This document shows positions 1-8,626 of a stretch of 28,788 nucleotides of DNA, one piece after another. Position 1 is the stretch's first letter; the number at the start of each line of letters is the position of its first letter. The notes below the pieces were generated by a model that searched no databases, had not been told where the DNA came from, and worked only from the letters and a program-made list of their open reading frames with translations. Both the position numbers and the translations under genes were made by a program. This stretch comes from JAZSNA01 sp045536135 (lineage in GTDB: Bacteria; Pseudomonadota; Alphaproteobacteria; CAAHEQ01; UBA3637), in NCBI GenBank assembly GCA_045536135.1, contig JAZSNA010000030.1:1-28788 (forward strand), read 5' to 3'.

Positions 1-2128
1 CAATATGGTCATCTTGATATTTTTTATAAAAATCGGACAAGGCCCATTTATATCCCTTTATCTTGTGAATAACCAACTCAGATAAAGCCGCTATCAAATC
101 AGTCAAATTATCTGCGTTTTTATATTGTTCTAAAATAAAATCAGAATTCGGCAAATAAGCCAAATATCGCATCGCGACATTTTTTAATGCTCGGTTTCCG
201 GCCTGTTGTGCATCAGGAGAATAAGGTTCTTTGATATTCAAGGTTTGATATATATTTAAAAGCTCTTTTTCATATTTTTGAGCAAAAGCCTTTTTCACGG
301 ATTTTAACACCTTATCAAGCTTTTCAATATCAAAAATTTTTAACCGGTTTGCGATTTGTGTTATTGTCGGCAAAGTCAAAGCCCGTGCAACAAATGCATT
401 ATCCGATTTAAATAAATCAAGATAACTGCCCAAATCGTCTAAAAAGTCTTTAGATAATTTTTCATCTTTTTTAACCATCTTTAAAATACAATCTTCGGCA
501 TATAACTGTCCAATTTCATAACGGTTAAAACAATCCGTATCGTTTTTCATCAAAAATCGTCGTTCTGCCTTTGTATATTTTATTTTTAAAGTAATCGGTG
601 CAGCAAAGAAACGATTTAAAGAAATAACCGGTTTTTCCATAATATCTTTAAAAACAAATGTTTGTTCTTTTTGATTAAAAATCAATGTTTGGTTTAAAAT
701 ATCACCGTTTTTTCCAACTAATCCCATCCGAAGCGGTATAACAAAAACAGCATCTGTATTCTTTGTTTTTTGAGTTAATGTTAAAGTAAATGTATGATTT
801 TTATAACTTGTTTTGGCAATAACTTCTGGACGACCCGCTACCGAATACCAATTCATAAAGCCCGTAAATTTTGTATTATTAGCATCTTCAATTGCTTTAA
901 CAAAATCGTCTATTGTCACAGCCTGTCCGTCATGTCGGTCGAAATACAAATCGCATCCTCGCTTAAAACCCTCTGTGCCGACAAGGCTTTCTTGCATACG
1001 AATAACTTCGGCACCTTTATTATAAATTGTTGATGTATAAAAATTATCAATTGCCATATAGCTGTCCGGACGAACCGGATGAGCCAACGGACCATCATCT
1101 TCTAAAAATTGTGAATTTTTAAGGTCAAAAACATCATCAATCCGACCGACGGCCTTGGAACGAACAGCATAACTGAATTCTTGATCACGATAAACAGTAA
1201 AACCTTCTTTTAAAGACAGGTTAAACCAATCTCGAGCCGTCACTCGATCTCCGGACCAATTGTGGCAATATTCATGAGCCACAACCCGTTCAACAAATTC
1301 AAATGTGGCATCTGTTGCCGTCATTGGATCTGCTAAAAGACACGAATCATTAAAGATATTTAAACTTTTATTTTCCATTGCACCAGCATTAAAATCAGAT
1401 ACAGCAACAATATTAAATAAATCCAAATCATATTCTCGATTAAACGCTTCTTCATCCCATTTCATGGCCTTTTTTAAAGATTCCATAGCGAACCTTAACC
1501 GCTCTCCTTTACCGGGTTCACAATATAAATGTAAATCAACTTGACGAGATGATTTGGTTATAAAAGTATCTTTAATACAATCTAAATCACCAGCAACCAA
1601 CGCGAATAAATAACAAGGCTTTGGAAACGGATCGTGCCAAACAACCGTATCACCTGTATCCTTTATTTTATTTCCGTTAGACAATAAAATCGGTAATTTT
1701 TTTCGGTCGGCATGTATCGTGGTGGTAAATGTCGATAACACATCCGGTCGATCCAAATAATAAGTGATTGAACGAAAACCTTCTGGCTCATTTTGTGTAC
1801 AGTAAATTCCCCGAGACAGGTATAATCCGAAAAGTCTATTGTTATTTTGCGGATCAATTTGTGTCGTTATTTCAAGGGTAAAATCCACCGGTAAATTTGA
1901 AAGTGTTAAAAAATGCTTATCCAACTTATAATCTTTAACTTCCGTCCCATTAATTTTAACGCAAAGAAGTGTCATATATTCACCGTTTAAAACAAGATCT
2001 TCTTTTTCAACTTGATGCATCTGCATTGTATTAACAACAATTGTTTTTGTCGGATGAATTGTAAAATCCAAATTCGTTTCTTTGATTTGATAAGATGATT
2101 TTTTATAATCTTTACGGTAATGTATCAT
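1..2128 (-). CDS. pepN: Aminopeptidase N (M1 family), C-terminal end cut by window edge
   Basis: This is a cytoplasmic zinc metallo-aminopeptidase that removes N-terminal residues from peptides. About 709 residues are readable; the family is about 870-880 long, so roughly 160 C-terminal residues lie beyond the left edge. The N-terminus (MIHYRKDYKKSSYQI) aligns with the known PepN start. The exopeptidase motif GAMEN (near 1370-1390) is followed by the zinc motif HEYCH, whose first His is about residue 285 (near 1262-1276). The usual HEYFHNWTGNRV reads HEYCHNWSGDRV here, with the zinc-binding residues kept. Further conserved blocks include FRSITYYLDRPDV and LSLKEGFTVYRDQEFS. The ATG (2126-2128) overlaps the stop of the upstream Sel1 gene as ATGA, so the two are translationally coupled. 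The identification is very secure. Confidence 0.96.
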   Translation of the reverse strand, partial: MIHYRKDYKKSSYQIKETNLDFTIHPTKTIVVNTMQMHQVEKEDLVLNGEYMTLLCVKINGTEVKDYKLDKHFLTLSNLPVDFTLEITTQIDPQNNNRLFGLYLSRGIYCTQNEPEGFRSITYYLDRPDVLSTFTTTIHADRKKLPILLSNGNKIKDTGDTVVWHDPFPKPCYLFALVAGDLDCIKDTFITKSSRQVDLHLYCEPGKGERLRFAMESLKKAMKWDEEAFNREYDLDLFNIVAVSDFNAGAMENKSLNIFNDSCLLADPMTATDATFEFVERVVAHEYCHNWSGDRVTARDWFNLSLKEGFTVYRDQEFSYAVRSKAVGRIDDVFDLKNSQFLEDDGPLAHPVRPDSYMAIDNFYTSTIYNKGAEVIRMQESLVGTEGFKRGCDLYFDRHDGQAVTIDDFVKAIEDANNTKFTGFMNWYSVAGRPEVIAKTSYKNHTFTLTLTQKTKNTDAVFVIPLRMGLVGKNGDILNQTLIFNQKEQTFVFKDIMEKPVISLNRFFAAPITLKIKYTKAERRFLMKNDTDCFNRYEIGQLYAEDCILKMVKKDEKLSKDFLDDLGSYLDLFKSDNAFVARALTLPTITQIANRLKIFDIEKLDKVLKSVKKAFAQKYEKELLNIYQTLNIKEPYSPDAQQAGNRALKNVAMRYLAYLPNSDFILEQYKNADNLTDLIAALSELVIHKIKGYKWALSDFYKKYQDDHI

Positions 2129-2586
2129 AATTTTTCCTTCCAATAATTCATTTTTTCGATGTTGTTATTCAATGCATAAATTGAAATCAAAGTTGCAATC
2201 GCATTTTTATTTCCTAGTTTTGCCGATCGGATATAATAGGGCATTGGATTTTCATTTAGATATCCACGTTCGACAAAAACACCAAGTACATAAAGAGATT
2301 CAGGATGATTTAAAGAAGCGGCTTTCTGTATCAATTGAACCGCTAAATCCGTATCATAGGGAACACCTTTACCCATATCAAATAACAAACCTAAACGATA
2401 ATAAGCTTCAGGCAAAGGCAACGCCATTGAAAAATGCCGTGCGGCGGAATGATATTGTCGCCGATTATTTTTTTCCATTGCAATTTGGAAATGTTCTGTG
2501 GGTGATAAATTATAAAAACAATATACCCGATATAAATAAAAAATACATATAAAAATCAATAAGATAGAAAGTATTTTTTTAATCAT
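2125..2586 (-). CDS. Sel1-like repeat protein with N-terminal membrane anchor
   Basis: The 153-residue product begins with a hydrophobic stretch (about residues 4-27, ILSILLIFICIFYLYRVY) that acts as an uncleaved anchor or signal. Helical repeats of the Sel1/TPR type follow: AYYRLGLLFDMGKGV with DLAVQLIQKAA, then ESLYVLGVFVERGY with YYIRSAKLGN. Sel1 repeats usually mediate protein-protein contacts, here probably on the periplasmic side. No catalytic motif is visible. The gene is upstream of pepN and overlaps it by four bases, which suggests one transcript but not necessarily a shared function. It diverges from the murL-like gene 60 bases away. The specific role is unknown. Confidence 0.7.
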   Translation of the reverse strand: MIKKILSILLIFICIFYLYRVYCFYNLSPTEHFQIAMEKNNRRQYHSAARHFSMALPLPEAYYRLGLLFDMGKGVPYDTDLAVQLIQKAASLNHPESLYVLGVFVERGYLNENPMPYYIRSAKLGNKNAIATLISIYALNNNIEKMNYWKEKL

Positions 2587-2609
2587 TATAATTCTCGTAA
2601 AAAAAAGAC

Positions 2610-2638
2610 TTGAAACTTACCTTAAAATGTATCATATT
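2610..2638 (+). promoter_or_regulatory. Predicted sigma70 promoter of the murL-like gene
   Basis: A TTGAAA -35 box (2610-2615) and a CATATT -10 box (2633-2638) are separated by 17 bases. The expected transcription start is near 2645, two bases before the ATG at 2647, and no Shine-Dalgarno sequence precedes that ATG. The mRNA may therefore be leaderless. Confidence 0.45.
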
Positions 2639-2646
2639 ATCATGCT

Positions 2647-3942
2647 ATGAGCAACAAAAAAAATAAATTTATTATATCAGAGCCGAATTTTAATCCTAAC
2701 AATGGTACTTTATATTTACAGTATCGTTTTGAAGGCAGTTATCAATTCATTGAAAAAATAACTTTTCCGAAAGGATATGATTGTTCGGATACAGAACTGT
2801 TAAAAATTTTATTCCAACTTTTAAATCTGGCTTGCGGTGTGTCTTATTATAAACTTTTTTGTCCGACAGAAGTTTTTACGGAATACAACATACCACAAAA
2901 TTGGGCAAACTTTTTCAAGACTTTTTATATTAAAGGATTGGGTGAGTTATCATACAATAACAAGTTGAAATTAAACAATAATATAAGTTTTAATTTTGAT
3001 AAAAGTTTAAAGATTAAACCGTTTAACAAGTCATTATCCGAATCCGCATTAATTGCTGTTGGAGGCGGGAAAGATTCATGTGTTTCAATGTCACTGACAA
3101 CCGGCAATTGGACACCATTTGCCATTACAATGACATCTTTGGCACAACCGATAAAAAAATGTATTCAAATTTCCGGGAAAGAACCTTTAATTATTCATCG
3201 AGAAATATCACCCGAATTAATCAAATTAAACAAAGAAGGAATTGGATACAACGGACATTTACCTATATCCGGCATATTTGCTTTTATCTCTTTGGTTATG
3301 GCTGTTTTATATGATAAAAAATACGTTATTTTAAGCAACGAAGCTTCAGCCAACAGTGGTAATTTATTTTATGACGATATGGAAATCAACCACCAATGGT
3401 CAAAATCTTTTGAATTTGAAAAAATGTTTTTTGAACTGACTGGCTCGATAATACCAAACTTCCGTTATTTTTCATTATTACGACCAATATCCGAAATTCA
3501 AATTGCATCTATATTTGCTCAAAAATGTCAAAAATACTTTGATGTTTTTACTTCCTGCAATCATGCGTTTTTTATCAATGAAAGTAAAAGAACTTCATGG
3601 TGTCAAAAATGCGATAAATGTCGTTTTGTTTTCTTAATGTTAGCTCCTTTTATGAAAAAGGAAGATTTAATTAAGATTGTCGGTAAAAATTTACTTAACA
3701 ATCCCGAAAATGAACAAGGATATGCCGAATTACTGGCCTTATCCGGACATAAGCCCTTTAATTGCGTCGGTGAAGATTGGGAAGTCCAAATGGCTTTTAA
3801 TTTATTATCCCAAAATCCGGATTGGGCAAACGATTTATTGGTTAAAAAATTTAAAAATGAAAAACAATATACCTTCCCATTCAACCCGAATCATTTAATT
3901 CCAAAGGAATATGAATATGTTATTAAAGAATTTAAAAAATAA
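2647..3942 (+). CDS. murL: UDP-N-acetylmuramoyl-L-alanyl-L-glutamate epimerase (MurL-like)
   Basis: MurL, characterised in Xanthomonas oryzae, uses ATP and Mg2+ (forming AMP and PPi) to turn the terminal L-Glu of UDP-MurNAc-L-Ala-L-Glu into D-Glu, replacing the need for free D-glutamate. This 431-residue protein has a PP-loop-like nucleotide motif GGGKDS at residues 139-144, suited to AMP/PPi chemistry, and a conserved C-terminal Cys cluster (SWCQKCDKCRFVFL, near 3595-3635). It has no signal peptide and should be cytoplasmic. The strongest support is its neighbour: the next gene is a MurD-type ligase of the MurD2 kind, overlapping by 32 bases, which is the known MurL/MurD2 pairing. The family assignment is from recalled motifs and context, not from a search. 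Another PP-loop ATPase is the alternative. Confidence 0.78.
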   Translation: MSNKKNKFIISEPNFNPNNGTLYLQYRFEGSYQFIEKITFPKGYDCSDTELLKILFQLLNLACGVSYYKLFCPTEVFTEYNIPQNWANFFKTFYIKGLGELSYNNKLKLNNNISFNFDKSLKIKPFNKSLSESALIAVGGGKDSCVSMSLTTGNWTPFAITMTSLAQPIKKCIQISGKEPLIIHREISPELIKLNKEGIGYNGHLPISGIFAFISLVMAVLYDKKYVILSNEASANSGNLFYDDMEINHQWSKSFEFEKMFFELTGSIIPNFRYFSLLRPISEIQIASIFAQKCQKYFDVFTSCNHAFFINESKRTSWCQKCDKCRFVFLMLAPFMKKEDLIKIVGKNLLNNPENEQGYAELLALSGHKPFNCVGEDWEVQMAFNLLSQNPDWANDLLVKKFKNEKQYTFPFNPNHLIPKEYEYVIKEFKK

Positions 3943-5101
3943 AAAAATTGCCATTTGGGGGCAGGGTATTGAAGGACAAGCGATCAAATCTTTACTGGAT
4001 AAACATAATATCTCATCCGATTTCATTGATGATACCGGAAACTTTGAACAATATGATGTTGTTTTTAAATCACCGGGGGTTAGCTTATATAAGGCACGTC
4101 AAAAACCGATTTCCATTTTAACAAGTGCAACAAATTTATATATGGCAAACAAACCATCCCATGTTAAAACAATCGCCGTGACCGGAACCAAAGGGAAATC
4201 AACCACATCTTCTTTGATTTATCACATTTTAAAGAAAAAAGGTTATAAAGTCGGTTTAGCCGGAAATATCGGAAAACCATTGATTGATTTTTGGGGTGAA
4301 GATTTGGACTTTTTGGTTTGCGAGATGTCCAGCTATCAATGTGCGGATTTATCAGTCGGTTTTGATCGAACAATAATTTTAAATTTATATCCGGAACATA
4401 TCGATTGGCATTTATCTCATGAAAATTATTACACGGATAAACTCAATATCCTTTCTCCACGTCAAAAGGGACAAATCGCAATATTAAATATCCGAAATAA
4501 GGAATTATTTAATCGATGTCACCAAATGGATGATGTTGTTTATTTTAATCAAAATAAAACATTTATTCCATCTCCCTTATCTGGTGAACACAATCAAGAA
4601 AACTTGGATGCAATTAAAGTTTTATTTCAAACTCTGAATATTGATATTTCGGATATATCGGATTTAATTTCGGACTTTAAGCCTTTACCGCATCGTCTGG
4701 AAAAAATAGCCGAAGTAAATAATATTATTTGTATTGATGACAGTATTTCGACAACCCCACAAACAACATTGGCCGCTCTCAAAACTTTTAAAAACGAAAA
4801 CATTGTTTTAATTGCAGGTGGCTTTGAACGAGAACAAGATTATGGCATTTTGAACCACTATTTAAGAAATCAAAATAATATAATAGTTATAGGTATGCCT
4901 GATACCGGAAACAGAATATGGAAATCAAACATGGTATCAAACATGGGGCAAGCGGTGGAATTGGCCTTTGAAAAAATTAAAGACAAAGGAATTATTTTAC
5001 TATCTCCCGGAGCGCCCAGTTATAATTTATACCCAAATTTTATTTCTCGAGGAGAAGATTTTAAAAAAAATGTTCTTGAATTTATAAAAAAAAGATATTA
5101 G
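3911..5101 (+). CDS. murD2: UDP-N-acetylmuramoyl-L-alanine--L-glutamate ligase (MurD2-like)
   Basis: This is a Mur ligase that adds glutamate to UDP-MurNAc-L-Ala in the cytoplasm. The order of domains is an N-terminal Rossmann-like UDP-binding domain (KIAIWGQGIEGQAI), an ATP P-loop TGTKGKST at residues 91-98, the motif CEMSSYQ, then NLYPEHIDWH, then the C-terminal domain with HRLEKIAEVN and IDDSISTTPQTTLAAL. The length, 396 residues, is short of ordinary MurD (about 440-450). The wording of the PEHIDWH and DDSISTTP motifs differs from classical MurD (EDHMDRY, NDSKATN) and fits MurD2, which takes L-Glu in place of D-Glu. RBS AAAGGA (3903-3908) precedes ATG 3911; an in-frame ATG at 3917 is also possible. 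The gene overlaps murL. A classical MurD elsewhere in the genome cannot be excluded. Confidence 0.8.
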   Translation: MNMLLKNLKNKKIAIWGQGIEGQAIKSLLDKHNISSDFIDDTGNFEQYDVVFKSPGVSLYKARQKPISILTSATNLYMANKPSHVKTIAVTGTKGKSTTSSLIYHILKKKGYKVGLAGNIGKPLIDFWGEDLDFLVCEMSSYQCADLSVGFDRTIILNLYPEHIDWHLSHENYYTDKLNILSPRQKGQIAILNIRNKELFNRCHQMDDVVYFNQNKTFIPSPLSGEHNQENLDAIKVLFQTLNIDISDISDLISDFKPLPHRLEKIAEVNNIICIDDSISTTPQTTLAALKTFKNENIVLIAGGFEREQDYGILNHYLRNQNNIIVIGMPDTGNRIWKSNMVSNMGQAVELAFEKIKDKGIILLSPGAPSYNLYPNFISRGEDFKKNVLEFIKKRY

Positions 5102-5110
5102 TATAAAGCT

Positions 5111-5938
5111 ATGGCGATGAGTTTAGAGAAATTAATTAAAGCTTTAACTTTTAAAAATATAGACAGCCGTGATAAGTTGGGTGCTTATCCGGAAAATATG
5201 CATGTTGAAGCCTTGCCCGAAAGACGATACTTAAAAACTTCAAGGATTTTAGCCATTTTTGCTTTTATCAGTATCATCGCAAACTTTGCGATGGGATTTA
5301 TTTATATTCGTATGGCTCGACTTCAAAATGCAACCATTTTTAATCCCACTGGACCGGCTTTATATCAAATTGATTACGTTAATCAAAAAATTTCTTCTGT
5401 TGAAAGTCCTGCAAAGGCTTTAAATGCTCAAATTTTAATCGGTGAAAAACTTATTCGTGAATTTATAAATTTAAAATATGATACAGCAATGCCCTTAAAT
5501 AATGTAATGACTAATTTTTCAGAAACCGGAGACATCAGCCTGTATTTTGCAAATAAAAATGATTTTGATCAATTAAGAAATAATACCATTTATACCAGAG
5601 AATCCGGTGAAATGACAAATGTTTATATTTATTCTGTTAAATATTTGGGTAATACTTTATTTGAAGCGATATTTGATGTTTTTTATTTTAATGAACAAAC
5701 CAATCCATACGGATGCGTTTGTTTTATGGAGAAAGTTGAATGTTTACCTTGTTTAAGAAAAACAGCATCTCGTATTCAACGTATTCACGGTTTTTATTCG
5801 GCAAGTATTCTAAATTTCACACCAGAAAGTGTCCGAACACACCGCAACCCATTTAATTTTAAGATATTAAACTCAACGGAATACACTGTTCCGATTTATA
5901 AAAATAATCGTTGGATGGATCCGAACAATCAATCCTAA
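5111..5938 (+). CDS. Single-pass inner-membrane protein, possibly VirB8-like
   Basis: The 275-residue product has a short cytoplasmic N-terminus, one transmembrane helix (about residues 45-67, ILAIFAFISIIANFAMGFIY) and a large periplasmic domain. The layout, the segment IREFINLKYDTA and the late NPYG (compare the NPxG motif of VirB8) suggest a VirB8/NTF2-like fold, the inner-membrane assembly factor of type IV secretion systems. The Cys residues in CVCFMEKVECLPC are unusual for that family. No other virB gene is in the window. The start is nine bases after the murD2-like stop, so the gene is probably cotranscribed with it. The ribosome-binding site is weak; ATG 5117 is an alternative start. 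The VirB8 assignment is a suggestion only; a membrane-anchored protein is certain. Confidence 0.5.
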   Translation: MAMSLEKLIKALTFKNIDSRDKLGAYPENMHVEALPERRYLKTSRILAIFAFISIIANFAMGFIYIRMARLQNATIFNPTGPALYQIDYVNQKISSVESPAKALNAQILIGEKLIREFINLKYDTAMPLNNVMTNFSETGDISLYFANKNDFDQLRNNTIYTRESGEMTNVYIYSVKYLGNTLFEAIFDVFYFNEQTNPYGCVCFMEKVECLPCLRKTASRIQRIHGFYSASILNFTPESVRTHRNPFNFKILNSTEYTVPIYKNNRWMDPNNQS

Positions 5939-6297
5939 TTACGTCCATAAATATCATCAAACCGAACAATATCGTTTTCATCCAATGTCTTTCCGGCTTG
6001 AACCTCGATAAAAATAACATCTGTATCCGTCGGATTTTCAATTCTGTGTTTGACCTCGACCGGAATAAAGACATGATCGTTTTGTTGATATTCTTTTGTC
6101 GTCTCATCCAAAGTAATCAACGGATTTCCTTTTGCAATAATCCAATGTTCACTTCTGTGATGATGCAACTGTAAAGATAATTTTTGTTTCGGACAAACAA
6201 TAATCCGCTTCACGATATATTCTTCCCCAACATCAATCACTTCCCAATTACCCCAAGGGCGTTGACCTTTTTCACCAATTTTATATTCGACAGCCAT
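5935..6297 (-). CDS. Single-domain cupin, mannose-6-phosphate isomerase type II family
   Basis: The 120 residues make one cupin barrel that matches the isomerase domain found at the C-terminus of bifunctional ManC/GMP proteins: RPWGNWEVID at the start, KLSLQLHHHRSEHW with metal-binding His residues, FIPVEVKHRIEN, IEVQAGKTLDENDIVRFDDIYGR at the end. The family interconverts mannose-6-phosphate and fructose-6-phosphate for GDP-mannose supply. The nucleotidyltransferase half is absent, so this is a stand-alone isomerase or a related sugar-phosphate cupin. RBS AAAGGA is well placed before the ATG. It diverges from ptsP and its 3' end overlaps the VirB8-like gene tail-to-tail by four bases. Confidence 0.85.
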   Translation of the reverse strand: MAVEYKIGEKGQRPWGNWEVIDVGEEYIVKRIIVCPKQKLSLQLHHHRSEHWIIAKGNPLITLDETTKEYQQNDHVFIPVEVKHRIENPTDTDVIFIEVQAGKTLDENDIVRFDDIYGRN

Positions 6298-6320
6298 TTT
6301 TTATTCCTTTTATTTACTGA

Positions 6321-6349
6321 TTGTTAATTATTAACCTGTAATCTATAAT
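6321..6349 (+). promoter_or_regulatory. Predicted sigma70 promoter of ptsP with overlapping palindrome
   Basis: TTGTTA (6321-6326) and a perfect TATAAT (6344-6349) lie 17 bases apart, giving a start near 6356 and a leader of about 20 bases before the ptsP ATG. A perfect 6-1-6 inverted repeat, GTTAAT-T-ATTAAC (6323-6335), sits on the -35 box and could be an operator. Confidence 0.6.
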
Positions 6350-6376
6350 AATCAAGGGATTTTAAAAGTCAAGAAA

Positions 6377-8626
6377 ATGTTAAAAGAAGTCGAATTATCC
6401 AGTCAAAAAATTTTAAGAGGTGTTAAAAACACCTTATCAAAGGACACACCCATTGATGAAAGATTATCTTCGATTATTGATATTTTGACATCCGGATTTG
6501 AGGTTGATTCCTGTTCTATTTTTATATTAAATCCCGGTGATATTTTGGAACTTTACGCATCAAAAGGTTTATCTTCAAAATCCTTACATGAAACGACTTT
6601 GCGTGTGGGGGAAGGATTGGTCGGGCAAGTCGCCTTGGAAAAAAGAACCATTGCATTTTATGATATAAAAAATCATCCGAATTTTGTATATAAACCCAAG
6701 ACGAAAGAAGACGATCTTCAAACAATGTTAGCTACACCAATTTTACGGAATGATAAATTGGTCGGTGTCTTGGTTTTACAAACAACTTTTGAACGGGTAT
6801 ATTCGGAAGAAGACAGTGAGCTTTTGGAAATTATATCGGTTTTATTATCCGAAAAAATATATCAAGAAGTATTCAGAAAAAAGAAAAACATTCCGGAAAA
6901 GAAAGATTTTCATGCTCGTTTAGAGGGGCAACGATTATCTGGCGGAACAGCCATCGGACATGCGGTTATACACCAAAGAACCTCTTTTTCTTCGGATTTA
7001 ATTTCAAGTGATGAAAAGGGTGAAATTAAACGATTGGATAAGGCATTAAAAAAATTGAATGCTTATTTTAAATCCTTTTCAAACTCACCAATCCCGACGG
7101 AACAAATTCAAATATTTGAAGCTTATCAACTTTTTTCCGTAGATAAAGGATGGATTTCTAAAATTAAAAACTTCATTCACACGGGATTAACCGCCGAGGC
7201 AGCCGTTCAAAAAGTTTTAGAGGAAATGAATGATCGTCTGAAAAATATATCTGATACTTCTTTAAGGGAAAAGATGTATGATTTCAGTGATTTAGCGAAT
7301 CGATTACAACACTATTTATCTGGAAAAGAAATCATTTCAACCAAAAAAGATTTACCAGAAGACAGTATTTTAGTCGCTCATTTTTTGGGTCCGGCAGAAT
7401 TATTGGATTATGACCGAACAAAAATAAAAGGCCTCTTATTACAAGAAGCATCTTTAACAATGCATGTTGTTGTCGTCGCTCAATCATTGGGCATACCGAT
7501 TATCGGTGGAATAACTGATATTGAAAGCCGAATATCAGACGGTGAAAAATTGATTGTTGACGGTGAGAACGGTTTTATTTATCAATCTCCATCTGATGAT
7601 TTATTGCGTCGATATAACGCACAAGTCAAAATACAAGAATCCTTAAAAAAGAAATATCAAAAGTTAAAAAACATTCCTTGTATAACATTGGATAATGTTC
7701 CGGTTTCTTTAAACATGAATGCCGGCTTGGCGATTGACACCTTTACATCGGCCGAAGGATTATTTGACGGTATCGGTTTATATCGGACCGAATTACCGTT
7801 TATGACATCCAACCATTTGCCGGATACCGCACAACAAATTGAAATATACAAAAAAGCAATTGAAAAAGTTGGGAATAAACCGATTGTATTCAGAACGCTT
7901 GATATTGGTTCGGATAAGATTTTACCATATCTGAAACACAAGAAAGAGGAAAATCCGGCCATGGGATGGCGTTCTATTCGGATTACTCTGGATCGTCGTT
8001 CGCTTTTAAGGGCTCAAATTCGGGCATTTATTCGAGCAGTCAATGGCGGAGACTTATATATCATGTTTCCGATGATTACGGATGTCAGCGAATTTATTGA
8101 CGCAAAGAAAACTCTGCTTATTGAAGTTGAACGGGAAAGGGAAAAGGGCGGTATCTTACCCAGAAATATAAAAATTGGGACAATGTTGGAAGTTCCTTCG
8201 CTTTTATTCCAACTGGATGAGCTTTTAAAAATGGTTGATTTTGTATCTGTCGGAACAAATGATTTGTCTCAATTTTTATTTGCCATCGACCGAAGTGATT
8301 TAAGTATATGGAACAGATATGATGTTTTATCCGGTCCGATGTTAAAGGTTTTAAAACAAATTGCCGATAAATGTAAAAAACATAAAGTGGAATGCAGTAT
8401 CTGTGGGGAAATGGCCGGCAATCCTTTGGATGCAATGGTCTTATTAGCACTGGGATTTAACAAATTATCCATGAATGCAGGTTCTTTGGGGGCTGTCAAA
8501 GCAATGATATTATCATTAAATGTCGCCGAGGCTCGAGAATACATCTTGTCTATACTGGATTCAAAATCTCATTCTTTACGGGAAAAGCTTCGGTCTTTTG
8601 CGGTTGATCACCATGTGGAAATATAG
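6377..8626 (+). CDS. ptsP: Phosphoenolpyruvate-protein phosphotransferase of the nitrogen PTS (EI-Ntr)
   Basis: PtsP takes phosphate from PEP and passes it to NPr and then to PtsN, a regulatory cascade and not sugar uptake. The 749 residues contain a GAF sensor domain (about 15-165, including GLVGQVALEKRTIAFYDI), the HPr-binding and phosphohistidine domains (about 170-420, active His about residue 363 in SLTMHVVVVAQSLGIP) and the PEP-binding barrel (about 430-720: FRTLDIGSDK, NPAMGWRSIRI, SVGTNDLSQF, ICGEMAGNP with catalytic Cys near 676). The GAF plus EI layout separates it from sugar-PTS EI. One oddity: the Arg normally six residues after the active His is Gln (codon 7481-7483). NPr and PtsN are not in the window. 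The last 14 bases overlap the transglycosylase gene. Confidence 0.95.
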   Translation: MLKEVELSSQKILRGVKNTLSKDTPIDERLSSIIDILTSGFEVDSCSIFILNPGDILELYASKGLSSKSLHETTLRVGEGLVGQVALEKRTIAFYDIKNHPNFVYKPKTKEDDLQTMLATPILRNDKLVGVLVLQTTFERVYSEEDSELLEIISVLLSEKIYQEVFRKKKNIPEKKDFHARLEGQRLSGGTAIGHAVIHQRTSFSSDLISSDEKGEIKRLDKALKKLNAYFKSFSNSPIPTEQIQIFEAYQLFSVDKGWISKIKNFIHTGLTAEAAVQKVLEEMNDRLKNISDTSLREKMYDFSDLANRLQHYLSGKEIISTKKDLPEDSILVAHFLGPAELLDYDRTKIKGLLLQEASLTMHVVVVAQSLGIPIIGGITDIESRISDGEKLIVDGENGFIYQSPSDDLLRRYNAQVKIQESLKKKYQKLKNIPCITLDNVPVSLNMNAGLAIDTFTSAEGLFDGIGLYRTELPFMTSNHLPDTAQQIEIYKKAIEKVGNKPIVFRTLDIGSDKILPYLKHKKEENPAMGWRSIRITLDRRSLLRAQIRAFIRAVNGGDLYIMFPMITDVSEFIDAKKTLLIEVEREREKGGILPRNIKIGTMLEVPSLLFQLDELLKMVDFVSVGTNDLSQFLFAIDRSDLSIWNRYDVLSGPMLKVLKQIADKCKKHKVECSICGEMAGNPLDAMVLLALGFNKLSMNAGSLGAVKAMILSLNVAEAREYILSILDSKSHSLREKLRSFAVDHHVEI

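Noticed and set aside
8520..8612. Longer start for the lytic transglycosylase inside ptsP
   Set aside because: The extra 31 codons lie in ptsP coding sequence and would bury the signal peptide that begins at 8613.
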